Source: Melastoma dodecandrum (taxonomy: Eukaryota > Streptophyta > Magnoliopsida > Myrtales > Melastomataceae). From it: a stretch of DNA of 64,000 nt. A model generated the notes under the pieces. The model saw only the letters and a list, made by a program, of their open reading frames with translations. It had not been told where the DNA came from and did not search any database. The position numbers and the translations under genes are program-made. The stretch's first letter is position 1; each line of letters begins with the position of its first letter. The DNA is taken from positions 47,536 to 111,535 of the forward strand of contig JARUPY010000577.1 of NCBI GenBank assembly GCA_029817715.1, in the 5' to 3' direction. Shown here one piece after another: positions 42,030 to 54,725 of this stretch.

Positions 42030-44868
42030 AACCACCTCGCTCCGAGATTCAAATAACTGAATTTTATGCTGGCATCTCCAGCACGCATTCAGAGTCTCTG
42101 CGAAGCACATAGAAAATCAAATCCATGATAAAGGACCGAGTTGCTGAAGGGACAAGCTATTCGAGTAACATCTAGGACAGTAACACGATAGGCGGCAACC
42201 GATGACAGATCAAATTGTGACAACGGGCCAAGGCCCTACCAAAAGCTTAGCACAAGACTATCACGAGTCTCGCGTCCCAAACATCTAGGTTGCCCGATTG
42301 GGCAATCAAGCCAAACGATGGCATGAAAAAACACAAGTCAGACGGTCCGAGAAGATTTCATTCCCTTTCCAAACCACCAAGTTGGCATAATAGGAAACTC
42401 TCGAGCTGATTCACAGCACAGCCCACATGACATCTGAATTCACAGCCGTGCTTTCACAGCTAGGTTGTAATAAGAACTCCCCATCAAGCAGATTGCAACA
42501 AGGAAAGAACTACATCTTGATGCTCAATCGAAAGAAGGAAACAGAACTCCCCAAGACCAAAAAGGCCACCACCTCCCCCCAACCCCCCTGAATTCAACCA
42601 ACCAGACGCTATGTAAAACAGAGTAAGATCCAGACGTACTGACAAGCACTCCCCGGTTCTCCGGACAAGAAAATACCGCGAACTGTGGATAAGGTGACAG
42701 GGTGGCGGACCAAAACACTGATAGCCGCCATCAGGAATTTTCTCTTCTTTCACCCCCAAAATTCATTTCATCCCAAAAAATACATAAATAATAATTATAA
42801 CAATAATCTCACGCCGCCATGGGAGGAACATCTTCACCTCCACATTTACACAGAAAGGCTTGCATAATTCAACCCTTCTCCTTTCATCACTGTCTCTTAT
42901 CACTCCCCTCATCAGGCCAAACACTTTGGGAAGATTTGGAGTCAACCCAACCCAACCAACCTACCACCTTTCCCTTCCCCCTCCCTCAACAATGGACTAG
43001 TCAACCCCAGAATCCACCCCCGACAAAAGAATACCCACATAACAAAAACACAAACTTGAATACGACCCAACTCCTCAAAGCACGTCCTCAACCAGCAGGT
43101 GGTACCTGGGTAGGAAGACGGAAGCCAGGAACAGTGGTTGCGTGGTTTCTCCTGAGCTCGAGTGGAAGTGGGTACGAGGAAAGGCTGGATATTTCCCCTT
43201 TCCTTTTGATTTTTTTATCCTTTCCCCTTTTGACAGCAGCCGCTCGTGTGCAATCTACCACCACCACCTTTCAGGACATGTATGCAGTTGCTCTCACTGC
43301 ATATAAATTATGGAAAAAAACAAGTAGCACTTGGCAGGGGGAGGGTGTCTGCATCTAGCGAAGGGAATTACTAAATTTGGAGGGGGTGGTGAGGCGAGTT
43401 CGAAGGGATGATGTGTCTGTGATGTTGTTGGGATTGGGTTCTGGTTTTGGTCATAATGGCAGACAGAAACTGTAAAGAATTGGACCAAAGCGATAACGAG
43501 AGAGAGAGAGAGAGAGAGAGAGGATGCCATGTCCTTCGATTTCAACGCATAGGTGTGTGAAATTACGTCCCTGTCCTCAGCCCTGTAGTTCAGTCAGGGG
43601 GCGCAGCGTTAGGTTTTTACCATTTCGCCCTCGCTGAAAGGGGGCGGGGGGGTTATCCTTGAGCAAAAAATATCTCCTTCTTTCGTAATTCCATTTTTAG
43701 CATATTTTATTTACTTCCGGTTAATATAGACTTGACGTCGTCTTATCTAATCCGGCGATTACAATAATTGCTTTTTTATTTGGTGGGGGTGGTGGGCGAA
43801 GCTTCTCCCCCTTTTCCCCTTTATGAAATAAAAGAACAAACAGATTACTTTTGTCGTCTTTTGAAGGGAAAACAATCCCCTAAAAAAAAAAGATGGTTTC
43901 TACCTAACATCCAAAATAACGATGATTCATTCATTCATTTGCTTCTCGTTAGTCGATGACATACCCACAAATGTTTTTTTTCTTACACGTGCAGTTTACG
44001 ATGGACGGACGGGATCAGACAAGGTCAATTAAGAGGGGGAGATACGTCGTTCTCCGACAATTCATCGTATCCCTATGTCCGTACGGGAGGGGCAGAAACG
44101 TCAAACCGGGGCAGGATTAATTGGGTGGGGAATGGATCGAGTGAGAGTGAGCATCCAACCACCGACGCGATAAGTGCTGAATTTTTTTGCGATTGGCTGC
44201 GGGCCGAGGGACAGTCCAAATTTGTCACGTTATTACAGAGAGCGTGTAAGACCCCACAAAGAAAATCCCCATCGCCCCGCCTTCTCTCGCGGTCTCCTCC
44301 TGTCTGTCCCTCACTCCAACCCTCGCCTAATTCACTTACTAGCAAATAATGGTTATCCATCCATTCATAGTTGGGCCGGGCCCATCTCCCTGTCCTCCGG
44401 ATTCCCACCTGTAAAATAAGATAAGATTTTTTTTTATTTATTTATCATGATGGTTTGAAGGTAAGGTGTGGCGGTTTGGAATAATATAATTGTGGGCGGA
44501 CGATTATTGACTTGTCTTTCCGGAGGAGGAGTTCTCTTGCCAAACCAAAGCCAGTCTCACTCTCACCACCCACGAAAAGTGATAAAGAAGATGAAAAGAA
44601 AGCACATGTGAATGGTGGTCTATAAAAAGTCCGAGCGGTTCCCCTTTATTGGGCCTAACGGGATATCCAACCCTCAAGCCCAAATATCGTAGGCCCGTAT
44701 AAAGAAGCCCGTAACACAATAGGCCCGATTAGATGTCCTGGCCCAAAGGCCCATATGGGGGTGTCTGCCTGTGTCGCCGACGTTGAGGGATTTCTTCCGA
44801 AATTTAGGGTTTGTTTGCTGTCTGTCTGTCTGTGTGAGATCAGAGTTTTATTGGGGAATCGGAGGAGG
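42030..44868. other. Intergenic region between APD1-like and the 48-residue protein gene
   Basis: Divergent promoters, 2.8 kb. No gene supported; frames such as 42819-43358 are low-complexity. Contains (GA)n at about 43498-43523. Near the right end TCTATAAAAAG at about 44621 is a TATA-like box and TAGGGTTT at 44805-44812 a telo-box in the likely 5' leader of the next gene. Confidence 0.45.
43498..43523. repeat. (GA)n microsatellite
   Basis: About thirteen GA units, upstream of the 48-residue protein gene. Confidence 0.9.
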
Positions 44869-45775
44869 ATGATCTACGACGTCAACTCTCCCCTCTTCCG
44901 CTCCTTCCTCAGCCAGAAGGGCGGGGCCTCCTCCGACAAGAGGTGAAACAATCTCTTTACGTCTCTGTCGTATTGTCTCTTCCGGGTTATACGGATTCTG
45001 TCGATGTTTTTTTTTTCTTTATAGGGTGAATACTTCTTGGGTTTTTGGTTTGACTGGATTCTTTACTTGCCGATTATATTTAGGGAATGAAATTGTAAAA
45101 GGATGAGTGATGGGTTGAGATGGGTGGCGGCGGAGTCCGTATTTGCTTAATCGGCAGATGTTTGCTATGTGGTGTCAAGGGCGAGGGGATGGTTGCGTCA
45201 CGCCCTAATTTCTCTTCCTGTCGGATGAATGTCATTCCCGTGCATTTGTTGTTGGCTTTCCATTACAAGCATTCCTTTGTTCGGATAATCATGAATCGCT
45301 CAGAATAGAATCCCCATTCGGTTCCCTTCCCTCCCTCATTCCCCAAACCAAAAGCCCCCATAGAAGTCCTTGTGTTTCACTGTCCTGCCGGGATCCCTGG
45401 TTCCGTGGTTTCTTAGGTTGATGCTTCTTTCGTGGGTGTTGATTTTTTCTGTGAGAATGCTTGATAAGACTGGTTAAAATATTAAAGTCTATGCTTCTTG
45501 TTTTATGTTCGAGAAAGACGTATAAGTTTAATGTGCCACGGAATTTATTATCTGTTGAGGAAAGAATGCAGAATGACATGTGGGCTATTTCGAATCACTT
45601 AGTGTATGCGCGCATAGTTTTCGTTGTATGCTAATGAATATCGCGAGATCATCATCTAAGCTGGTCCGTTGCTGACCTATCATGCCCGATATGGTTCTTC
45701 AGGAAGTTGGAGGAGCAGAAGCCTAAGGAGCAGAGGCCCAAGGCCAATGAGAACAAACCCGTCATGACTGAGTGA
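44869..45775 (+). CDS. Conserved small plant protein, 48 residues
   Basis: Two exons (44869-44942, 45703-45775) join to 48 codons: MIYDVNSPLFRSFLSQKGG, SSDKRKLEEQKPKEQRPKAN and ENKPVMTE. The N-terminal half is mixed hydrophobic, the rest Lys/Glu/Pro-rich and likely unstructured. I believe short proteins of this kind are widespread in plants but know no function. Support: good Kozak-like start, clean GT-AG intron in matching phase, and a telo-box in the leader. It is too short and too split to be found as an open frame. Confidence 0.7.
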
Positions 45776-47171
45776 AACGAAATGCCTATGGGTTGTTTCT
45801 AGCAAGTGTGTGGAGAGTGAGAAGGGGTGTGCTGTTGCTTTGCTATGAAGAATCCCATGATCAACTTACTTTTGTGGAACCCGTTTCCCATCATGCTACT
45901 CTGTCCTGTAGAGATTACCTTACTGTTGGGACCGTGATGTAGCAATCTGGCCTATTATGGTTTTGGTTAAAAGTCGGTGAATGATTCTTGCCAGGGTGAG
46001 AAAGTGGGGGGAGTTGGTATGTGAGGTTAAAATCTCGTGGACGTTCAAATTCTCGATCCCCTTGCCTTCTGGATGTCCGATTCAAACCACCTTTTTGTCA
46101 TTCATTTGTCGGCTAGATGCAACATGGGGTCACGATACTGTTGCTTCCCTTGAATTGAGTCCGAGTTAATATATTCGCCAACAGTAGTTGCGTATTACCT
46201 GTTGCACATTCCCTAACCACCAAAAGAGGAAATTGATCCTTTGTTTGCCGATGGTCAAAAAGTAGAAAATAAGAAAAGGAAGAGAGGATGCTACATGCAA
46301 AGAAGACAAGGCCACTCGAGTAGCCATGAGTGCCCATGTGTTGGATTGTTATCAGTACCAACCATCATCCATCCAAAGTCCCCCTTTTCCTTCCTCCTTG
46401 ACCTTTGCCTTTCCTTTCACCTAGAGAGGCTGTCCCACCTCTTCTTACCCCTCTCCTAAAAGGGGTACATAGCATGTGTGGATAATAACTTAACTAACCC
46501 ACCCTTCATAATTAGAAGTGTCCCCACCCCCTAAACACTCCATGAAAAAAGACCAATTGGGTAGCTTTGAGGTCCTCTTGAAAATGGGTTGTCATCCCAT
46601 AAACCTGTGGTGCAAGGAGATTGTTCTTACACTTGGTGCTGTGTTTATTGTCATGAATTCTAGCATCCTTTCCCCCAATAAGTGAAATGATACCAGGAGG
46701 TGTGAATAACAACGTACAGTTCAGAATGGATGGTTTGGAACCAAAAAAAGGAAAAATTACAATGATGATGTTGAGCTCAGAAACTTTATGGACTTTAAAC
46801 ATTGATGATGACCCAAGAAGGAGACCTTCCTTTATTTTGGTAGTTACACCACACCAACAACAGGACAATCAAAAGAACTTCCGCAGGAATGGAAAGAAGA
46901 GGGGGGCTAACCATCAATTATTAAACTACACTCCCCACTGTCACGCTCAGTTGCCCCTTCCCTTACTTCACTCTCTCCAATTTGTCCATTCCTTTCCTCC
47001 CTCCATCAACGGCACAACCTTCCCTCCGTTTCTTTTACTTTTCACCTTTTTTCCCCTCTCCGTTGGGGTTCCCTTCAAACAGAGCAAGAGCAACTCTGCA
47101 TCATAACCTACCAATCCCCAACAACATCCTCTGCCTTTTCTTCTTCAACTTTTTGTTTCCTCTCCAGAGCA
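45776..47171. other. Intergenic region upstream of the membrane protein gene
   Basis: 3' flank of the small-protein gene and promoter of the next. CT-rich leader from about 46930 to 47171. No gene supported. Confidence 0.4.
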
Positions 47172-48485
47172 ATGTCTGAGGCTTTAACGAACGGACCCGG
47201 GAATATTGCGGGAGTTTCGGCTTCCGGCATCTTGTTGTCTTGCTTGGCACTTGTGTTTTCCTCCCTCGTGTCGCACACCGTTACCCTGTTCCCGTACCTC
47301 GTCAAGCTCGTGGCTTTCCTCGGTCCCCTGTTCTTCACCACCTTTCTGGTCCTCCTGGCACTCTTGACGCTATCCCCCAGTTTCATCCGAGGGGAGATGT
47401 CGGAACCCGGACTCAGTTCCATTATGGGGGCTTGCTCGAGCCTTTTGAACCAGTTTCGGACCAATGCCAATGAAGTAAAAGGTGGATTCGAAGTTTTCGA
47501 GGGGTCAGAAGTGTACAGGATCATATTCGAAGCCCCAGGCATGGAGAGCAGTCCGTATGGCAGTGGCAACAAGGAGTCGGAGCCACCGGTGGACAAGTTC
47601 TTGATATATGGCGACGACGCCTTTGGAAATGGATCTTTGCCAAGAAGCAAAAGGGAAGAAAAAAAAGACTGCCCAGTTGAAGAGATTGTTTGCCCCAACA
47701 TCGAACCAGGGAAGAAGTTGGGAGCTCTGTTCATGGAGAAGCTCTGGTGTGAAGCAGAGTGCTCTGAGGAAATGGAAGTTGTGGCGAAAGTCAAAGCAGA
47801 GGATGAGAATTCGGAGAAAGTTGTCGATGAGGAAAAGCAGGTCTTCCATGATAGCGAAAGCGAATTAACGAAAGAATCCGAGGCAAAGATCAATGACGGA
47901 GATGTCGACACTAAGAATAATAATCCCGATACAATATTCGGCAGGAAGAGGCAGGGTTCTAGAAGATTCGGCGAGAGCAGCTCGAGAGTGTACGGAAACG
48001 TCCTCGGCAGAGGAGAGCTTGACCGCAACCTGGGTAGCTTCGGGTCTATGAGCCGCTCCGTGGAGTGGAAGAGGACGCTAGCGTGCAAGCTCTTTGAGGA
48101 GAGGCACAACTTGGAGGGTGAGGGGATGGACTCATTGTGGGAGACCTACGAGGACGACGCATCGAAGAAAGGTGGTGACAAGATGAAGAAGGAGAAGAAG
48201 GCGATCAAGAGGTGGAAGAAGGAGAGGGTAGACAGCAAAATCAGCGTCGTTAGTAACAAAGTCCAAGATGAGGATGACAGCGACGAGGTAGACGGGGATG
48301 AAGTCGGGATGGATGGCAAGCTCTGTTGCCTCCAGGCATTGAGGTTGTCTGCGGGGCGGAAGATGGGTATGGGGATGGGGATCAAGCCGAACATCGTTAG
48401 GATGTCCAAAGCATTCAAGGGGATGAGTTGGTTGTACCATCACCAAGTCGTTAGCCATGGACATGGGTGTGGTAAGAAAGGCTGA
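47172..48485 (+). CDS. Unknown membrane-anchored plant protein, 437 residues
   Basis: Single-exon ORF. The N-terminus has two hydrophobic segments, about residues 16-36 (SASGILLSCLALVFSSLVSH) and 43-68 (LVAFLGPLFFTTFLVLLALLTL). The rest is hydrophilic, acidic in the middle and Lys-rich near 340-365. A block with EWKRTLACKLFEERHN followed by MDSLWETYED (about 295-325) is the part I would expect to be conserved across plants, and KLCCLQALRLSAGRKMGMGM lies near the C-terminus. No catalytic motif is seen and I cannot name a family. The long minus-strand frame over it is a shadow caused by its base composition. Confidence 0.78.
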   Translation: MSEALTNGPGNIAGVSASGILLSCLALVFSSLVSHTVTLFPYLVKLVAFLGPLFFTTFLVLLALLTLSPSFIRGEMSEPGLSSIMGACSSLLNQFRTNANEVKGGFEVFEGSEVYRIIFEAPGMESSPYGSGNKESEPPVDKFLIYGDDAFGNGSLPRSKREEKKDCPVEEIVCPNIEPGKKLGALFMEKLWCEAECSEEMEVVAKVKAEDENSEKVVDEEKQVFHDSESELTKESEAKINDGDVDTKNNNPDTIFGRKRQGSRRFGESSSRVYGNVLGRGELDRNLGSFGSMSRSVEWKRTLACKLFEERHNLEGEGMDSLWETYEDDASKKGGDKMKKEKKAIKRWKKERVDSKISVVSNKVQDEDDSDEVDGDEVGMDGKLCCLQALRLSAGRKMGMGMGIKPNIVRMSKAFKGMSWLYHHQVVSHGHGCGKKG

Positions 48486-49178
48486 CAAGAGAAACAACTT
48501 CCCTTACAACATGAAAAAATTCCAGGAACTTGTCTTGAGCGGACAGTAAATATGCTTTTCCATTGTCCTATACGCAACTGCTTTTACTGTCAGATATCGA
48601 AACATTTGAATCAAAGTTTGCATCTTTCTAAATCATTCCATGTGCGTGGTCAAAACCCACTCAGCAGACAAAGGAATAACGAAACAAAAATTGCAGAAGT
48701 TAAACCGGTTTCATGGGCAACAAACTCAGCAGAAAAGAAAATGAAATCTTTACATCTGATTTCAGAAATAATCCATGAGAGAGGTATATCATGTCCCAAC
48801 TCTAAGAGCAGCCAAACCCCCTCTCTACCCAAACTGACAGAGAAGTGCTCCCACCCCACAACAAAAAGAAAAGAAAAAAAAAAATTTTTGACAGGATATT
48901 ATGTCATCTGATCCACCAGCCTATAAACCCTTCTTTTTAACAAAGGATATCCCCTAATTCCCGAAACTAATTTACCTCTATCAGCTATTTTTCACCCCGC
49001 ACAAAAAGTCTATCATCGCACACTACCCTCACCCACTTCACCAAAGAATTAAACCGAAGCCATTTCCCCATTGCCTAATCAGAAACGGGACCACTTGCGT
49101 GATTATATATTCTTCAGGCAGTGGCAGATACACTGGGTGCTACTATATTATTGGCTGCGTCGAGCCCGCTGCCCCGAT
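48486..49178. other. Convergent 3' flanks of the membrane protein and G3BP-like genes
   Basis: Presumed 3' UTRs; no gene recognised. Confidence 0.4.
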
Positions 49179-51726
49179 TCACACGGCCATTGTTGCTCCG
49201 GCATGATCGACCCTCTGGTATGCATCCCCACGATTCTGGAATCCCCTCCCGCCAATCCGGTTCCCAAATTCCCCGCGGTTATTGGCCTCTCCCCTACCGT
49301 AACCTCTATTGCCAGCATAATTCCCGCGCCCTCTTCCCATATCGTTCCTAAACCCAGCTCCCCTTCCGGATATGAACCTCTCCCTGACATTCCCTGCAAG
49401 AGTTATTTTCGGAAATAAGTCATGACCCAATACCTGTAGCAGTGCATCATTGGATCCTAACACAATCTCCAGTCGATTAGACCGAATGATGACACAGTTG
49501 AATCAGAAGAGACAACATGACAAGTCTGCACAACTGAGGCCTACCAATGGTATTCTACAACTAAATTGAATAGAAAGCATATGATATCTTCCTATCATCT
49601 GTCTTCCAAAAGCACATGCTTCAAGCGTAAATAAATCGCATCGACATGCATCACCAAATGTCAAAGAAAAGAAAATAATATAACTTGCCTCGCGAGGTGG
49701 ACTTCTTTGGCTCAATTACAACCTGTCGACCGCCAATAGTAACAGGTGATGCCTAAAATCATTTCAAGAAAACGTCAGCTAAACTTACAACTGATAAAGT
49801 GACAGGCAGTACCACAAAAGGATCAACGGAAAACACATTCCCCGAGAATACTTAGACTTCTCATTGACAAAAACAAAATACACCCGTGTTGCAAGGAAAT
49901 TAAAACATTTATTCAGAGGCGATGTATAATAAAACCATGGAATATAGTATTAGAATGTTAACATGACAACCAATCCCTCAAACCAAATCATAAAAACTAT
50001 CAGTGTTTTCCTGACACACTCACCTCTATTGCACTTTGAGCAGAGCTCCGGTCTTCAAATTCAACAAAACCAAAGCAGAATCCCTGCATCTAACAACAAG
50101 AGAACAAAAAGCAGTGTTCTGCCTAAGAGGCACAGGAAATCGGAATGGATCACATCAAATACACTTTTCCTGCTCCGTAAAGAAGAAAAGGCCAGTATAC
50201 CTTTTGGTACCTAATCTGGATGGCCCCGTTTTTTATAGCTCCAAACCTATTAAACTCATTGTCAAGTTGTGCATAGGATGCATTCATTGGCAACCCCTTC
50301 AAGTAGATGGAATGACCATCGGCTGTACATAGGCATCAAAGGATCCCAGGTTAAGCGACGGAGACATCTTTTGACCAGTAGCGTTGGCATAAAAAATCAT
50401 AACATAAAGGAGATACTGTACTCAATGCAACAAAAAGAACAAAAACGCATACGGTAAAAGAAGCAGACCAAACAGGTATACCTTCACCCTCCTGAATATT
50501 TCCATTTTCAGTCACCTTTGAGCTGGAAACTTGGGACTCAGTGACAGGTGCAGCAGGAGTAAGAAGAGGCACAACAACCTGCTGTTCCTGGCTCTTTGGA
50601 ATAACCTTTGAAGAAACAGGTGGCAAAGTTGGTACAGTTGCTGCACCATCCTTCATGACTTTTACCTGATATCCAGCAAATTGTAGAATAATGTTTAAGC
50701 CAGCGCATAACATACTATAAGAATGATTAATGGACCAATTCTACAAGAGAGGTTTCATAGAAATCAACAAAACCTTCCAACTCACAATCGAGGCGTATGA
50801 TTTCTTGGGGGCATCATCATCTTTTACATCTTCATCAGTCACTGGTGGTCCATTGTTAATTGGTTCATCAACAGCTTCAACTATTGGTTCCTCCTCCACA
50901 ACCAAACCATCCTCACTTTCAGAAGGGTCACAAACTTCATCCTCAACTTCTTCTGAGGGTGCAGCTGCATTCTCAGTTGTATGACAGTCAACACAAATGG
51001 TGGGAAACAATAAAAAATCGACTCAAGAGTAATGTTCCACGTACCTTCCTCGACTACTGCCTCAGGAGCAACAGGAGCTTCCACATCATAGACAGTTCCA
51101 TTGCTAGCATCTTCATCATTGCACTCATCAAGGTATCTAAATATGTCATTCAGCACAAAGTATCCTTTGTCTTGAGGAGCCAAGAAGAAGCTTTGGGTGA
51201 ACTTTCGCCTCAAGTTATCCCCACCAGTCAAATACCCAGTAACAAGGACAATCACTCCACCGTTGAGAGAATCTTGGGCATCGACACTGATGATTTCAGC
51301 CCTAAATTCGCCATAATCAAGGGACATAATCTTCTCATTGATAGCCTGGAAAGATTGTATGATACATCTTAAGTGTCACATCATGAATCTCTGATTGAAA
51401 CAAAACTTTATACTTGTATAATAAAGAGGGAAAGTTCAACCTGCATGGTCGAGGTAATGCCCATTACACCATTTTCTCCAGGACGGCCAAGTTTGCTACC
51501 ATCTTGGTAAAATCGATGAACATGCTCAGGAGATTGGTGCAGGACAAGGTAATACTGATGCACAAATGCATTGCCAACCTATCACATGCAGTAAGCACTT
51601 GTAAGCCACAAGTAATATCAAAGAAGAAGCCGTTTTCCTAGGGTGGAGGCAAGCCAATTTATACACGATACATACAACATCAGCAGTCGGAGCGACGGCC
51701 GGAGCTGGGGCTTGCTGCACTGCCAT
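49179..51726 (-). CDS. G3BP-like protein (NTF2 and RRM domains)
   Basis: Nine exons on the minus strand (51726-51676, 51578-51441, 51345-51045, 50964-50786, 50665-50482, 50322-50201, 50083-50024, 49752-49689, 49393-49179) give 437 residues. NTF2-like domain about 15-135 (VGNAFVHQYYLVLHQSPEHV, SLNGGVIVLVTGYLTG, FVLNDIFRYLD). An acidic, then Pro/Ser/Val-rich linker follows. RRM about 287-362 (HSIYLKGLPMNASYAQLDNE, GFCFGFVEFEDRSSAQSAIE). The C-terminus is Gly/Arg/Asn-rich (RGG-like). This is the layout of stress-granule G3BP and its plant homologues, RNA-binding proteins of the cytoplasm. Intron 8 has a GC donor (GAG|GCAAGT). A splice acceptor at about 51761 shows a 5' UTR intron. Confidence 0.92.
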
Positions 51727-53085
51727 TGCTATTACAACCCCTGAACTGATGCCTCAAAATCCTGGAAAAGACAACTACAGAATCAGCTAAAACAACAGAG
51801 AAAGTTAAAAAAGTTAACCACAACAACATATCTGGTTCTTTAAGTCTTCAACATTAACTATCACTTCAAAATAGACTGCGATGCCAGTACTTTAACAGAC
51901 AAAAGTATACGACGGCGGGCGTCCCCGATGGCCAAACAGCTTGCAACCATAGCCAACTTTACCATCGTGCAACGGCTTGTCCTCGTCTCAACAAGTAAAA
52001 TTTACACAAAAGAATTCTTTTCCCTAAGAATAAAACGTGAAGGAGGAGACAAAGTCCCCACCAGCAGTATGCTACTAAAATCCCCAACTTATCACCACAA
52101 CAAACGACTTCCACGCACTCTAAAATCACAGAAAGAAACAAGTAAACGCTTCCCCTCCAACCCCCCAGAACCATCCCAACCACTCATTGCAGAAACAGAC
52201 GAGCCAAGTGCAACAGAGTCTCTTCCCTTCCATCCGAACTCAAAACTCAACGAAAGCAAACAACTTCCACCTCAAAACAACACCAAGAAAACTAACAAAT
52301 AATCGATCAATCAAGAAACCCTTCCGAAAGACACCACAAAACCTCAACAAACAAAAATCAAGCAGCGGCATCATCAGCGGGAACTAACTTGAAATCAAAA
52401 AGAAGAAGGAAGCGCGAGGGAGGACGGAAGGAAGAATCAACCGACGATGGATCGGATCGGATTCAGTGCGCCGGAAGCGAAGCGGAGTGAGACAAGGGTT
52501 TGTTACTAGGGTTTGCCCCCCGCTACGAGAGTGACGAAAGCGCCTATGCGATCGGGAGCGGGGGAGGCGCAAAAGTTTCCCTTGCGGGGAAAGCGGACAA
52601 AAAGATGAGTGGCGGGAGGCCCTGCCCCGGCCCAACATCTCATTTGTATGGCCTTTCTTGATGGGCCGATTTTATTGAGCCGACATGTAATTGGGCCCAA
52701 GCCGAAAGAAACGTTGACAGATCTGGATGTCCGAATTACTTTTTTCATGACATCTTGTCTGGAACGACAAATCTTGCACTTAAAAACATATTTGATTTAG
52801 GGGAGTGAATTTATCATACTTTTGGTATTGGATCCGACCAAAGTACGACTGCGACGTGGTCATTTTGGGTGGGTGGGGATAAATTTGGCCCACAACTCGA
52901 TGAGGGAAAAAGCGCGATCCACTCATTCCCACCATTTCCCCACCTCCTCACAACCGGCAGCCCCATCCTGCCAATGCGATCCAATGGCTAGGGGGTTTGA
53001 TCCAATGGCTGGAGACAGAAAGATTGAACCTTTGTGAAGAAAAAAAAAAGGGTAGGGTTGTGGGGGATTTGGGGGTCTTTGTTGA
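51727..53085. promoter_or_regulatory. Divergent promoters of the G3BP-like and GCH1 genes
   Basis: Includes a probable G3BP 5' UTR intron (about 51761-52385) and a GC-rich CT-type leader near 52400-52520. The GCH1 leader has a short A-run at 53040. No further gene seen. Confidence 0.5.
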
Positions 53086-54725
53086 ATGGGAGCGTTGGAG
53101 GGGCGGTATAGTGAGGAGATAATGAATAATGGGTGCATCGATATGGGATCTGACGATGAAGGGGATGAGGGGGTTACTGCGATTCAGGAAGCCGTGAGGG
53201 TGTTGTTGAAAGGGTTAGGGGAGGATGTGAATCGGGAAGGTCTGAGGAAGACCCCCCTCCGTGTCGCCAAGGCCTTTAGGGAAGGCACCCGAGGTTTGGT
53301 TCGGTTCCTGTTTTTTTTCATTTTATTTTTTTTTTGTTTCCTGGGATTGGATTTGATGTTTTTCTCTTTCCATCTGTTGTGGGGCGTTGTGGGTGGGTTC
53401 TTGTGATCTCCTGATGGGGGGTTGATTCAGTTGGTCGTGTTCAGATCGGTATCTGTTTGTGGGAATGAAATATTTGGAATGAGTTTTGCCATCAGTGGTT
53501 TTATGGTTGTCTGAATTGGCCTCATGTCCTCCTCCCTTCAGGATACAGGCAAAAGGTAAGGGATATCATCCATGGCGCGTTGTTCCCTGAAGCTGGTCTT
53601 GCTAAGGGAATTGGTCACGCGGGGGGTGCTGGCGGGCTTGTTGTTGTCCGAGATCTTGACCTATTTTCGTATTGCGAGTCGTGCTTGCTTCCGTTCCAGG
53701 TAAAGTGTCATGTGGGCTACATTCCTTCGGGTCAGCGAGTCATAGGCTTAAGTAAGCTTTCGAGGGTAGCTGAAGTTTTTGCCAAACGGCTTCAAGATCC
53801 ACAGCGTTTGGCCAACGAAGTTTGCTCGGCTTTGCAAAATGGGATTAGGCCAGCAGGCGTGGCCGTCGTCCTCCAATGTTCACATCTCCATTTTCCCAAT
53901 GTTGAAAATGCACCTCTTGATGCGAATCACCAGGAATGGGTGAAGGTTGAAGCCAGTTCAGGTTCTGGTGTTTTTGAGGATGAGAATTCAGATTCTTGGG
54001 TTGACTTCTTAAGTCTGCTGAAGTTCAGGCTAGGAAAAATGGAGAAAAATTGTCTAAGGAATGGTGTGACCAGCTCGTGGTGTCCATCTCAGTCCATTTC
54101 CTACTTGAAAGGTTCAATTGCTGCATCAGTGGACTCTGACATGGTCTCTGCAGTAAACACGATCCTTAGCTCCATGGGCGAAGATCTGTCAAGAAAAGAA
54201 CTTGTTGGAACCCCTGTACATTTTTTGAAATGGTTGATTGCATTCAGGAGTGCAAAGTTCGAAATGAAATCAAATGGTTATGTTAATGGCAGAACAGAAT
54301 GTATTAGGCCCTCTTTAGAAGTAAATGGCAAGCATGATGTACAGATCCAGTCAGAGCTGAATTTGTCGTTCTGGTCTCAATGCGAGCATCACCTGCTTCC
54401 TTTTCACGGTGTTGTGCACATCGGCTACCTGTGTCATGAAGGGTCTAAGCACATAGCCCGACAACAATTGCAATCCATTGTGAATTTCTACGGTTTCAAG
54501 CTTCAAGTACAGGAGAGGCTCACCCGACAGATAGCCGAGTCCGTTTCGCCTATTTTGGGCTGTGATGTGATGGTTGTCATTGAGGCTAACCATATCTGCA
54601 TGATCTCCCGTGGCATCGAGAAGTTCGGAAGTAACACAGCTACTGTTGCGGTCTTAGGCCAGTTTTCAAGTGATCCGATTGCGAGGTCCAGATTCTTGAG
54701 TAGCATCCCAAATGCTTTCAGCTGA
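53086..54725 (+). CDS. GCH1: GTP cyclohydrolase I, plant two-domain form
   Basis: Two exons (53086-53293 and 53542-54725) give 463 residues. It has two tandem GCH I modules. Module 1: EAVRVLLKGLGEDVNREGLR, KTPLRVAKAF, GYRQKVRDIIHGALF, YCESCLLPF, HVGYIPSGQRVIGLSKLSR, QRLANEVCSAL. Module 2: VNTILSSMGEDLSRKELVGT, FWSQCEHHLLPFHGVVHIGY, ERLTRQIAESVSPI, MISRGIEKFGSNTATVAVL. Plants alone have this fused form, in which each half has lost some active-site residues and both are needed; module 2 keeps the CEHH zinc-binding motif and module 1 has CESC instead. The enzyme converts GTP to dihydroneopterin triphosphate, the first step of folate pterin synthesis, in the cytosol. There is no transit peptide. 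Confidence 0.93.

Noticed and set aside
42819..43358. 179-codon plus-strand frame
   Set aside because: Promoter-type sequence rich in Pro, Thr and Ser; no splice context or known motif.
47108..48109. 333-codon minus-strand frame
   Set aside because: Antisense to the intact 437-residue gene; Ser/Leu-rich composition mirrors that gene.
53542..53600. Apparent one-base frameshift at the start of GCH1 exon 2
   Set aside because: Recounting bases showed the exon starts at 53542 and the phase is correct; there is no frameshift.
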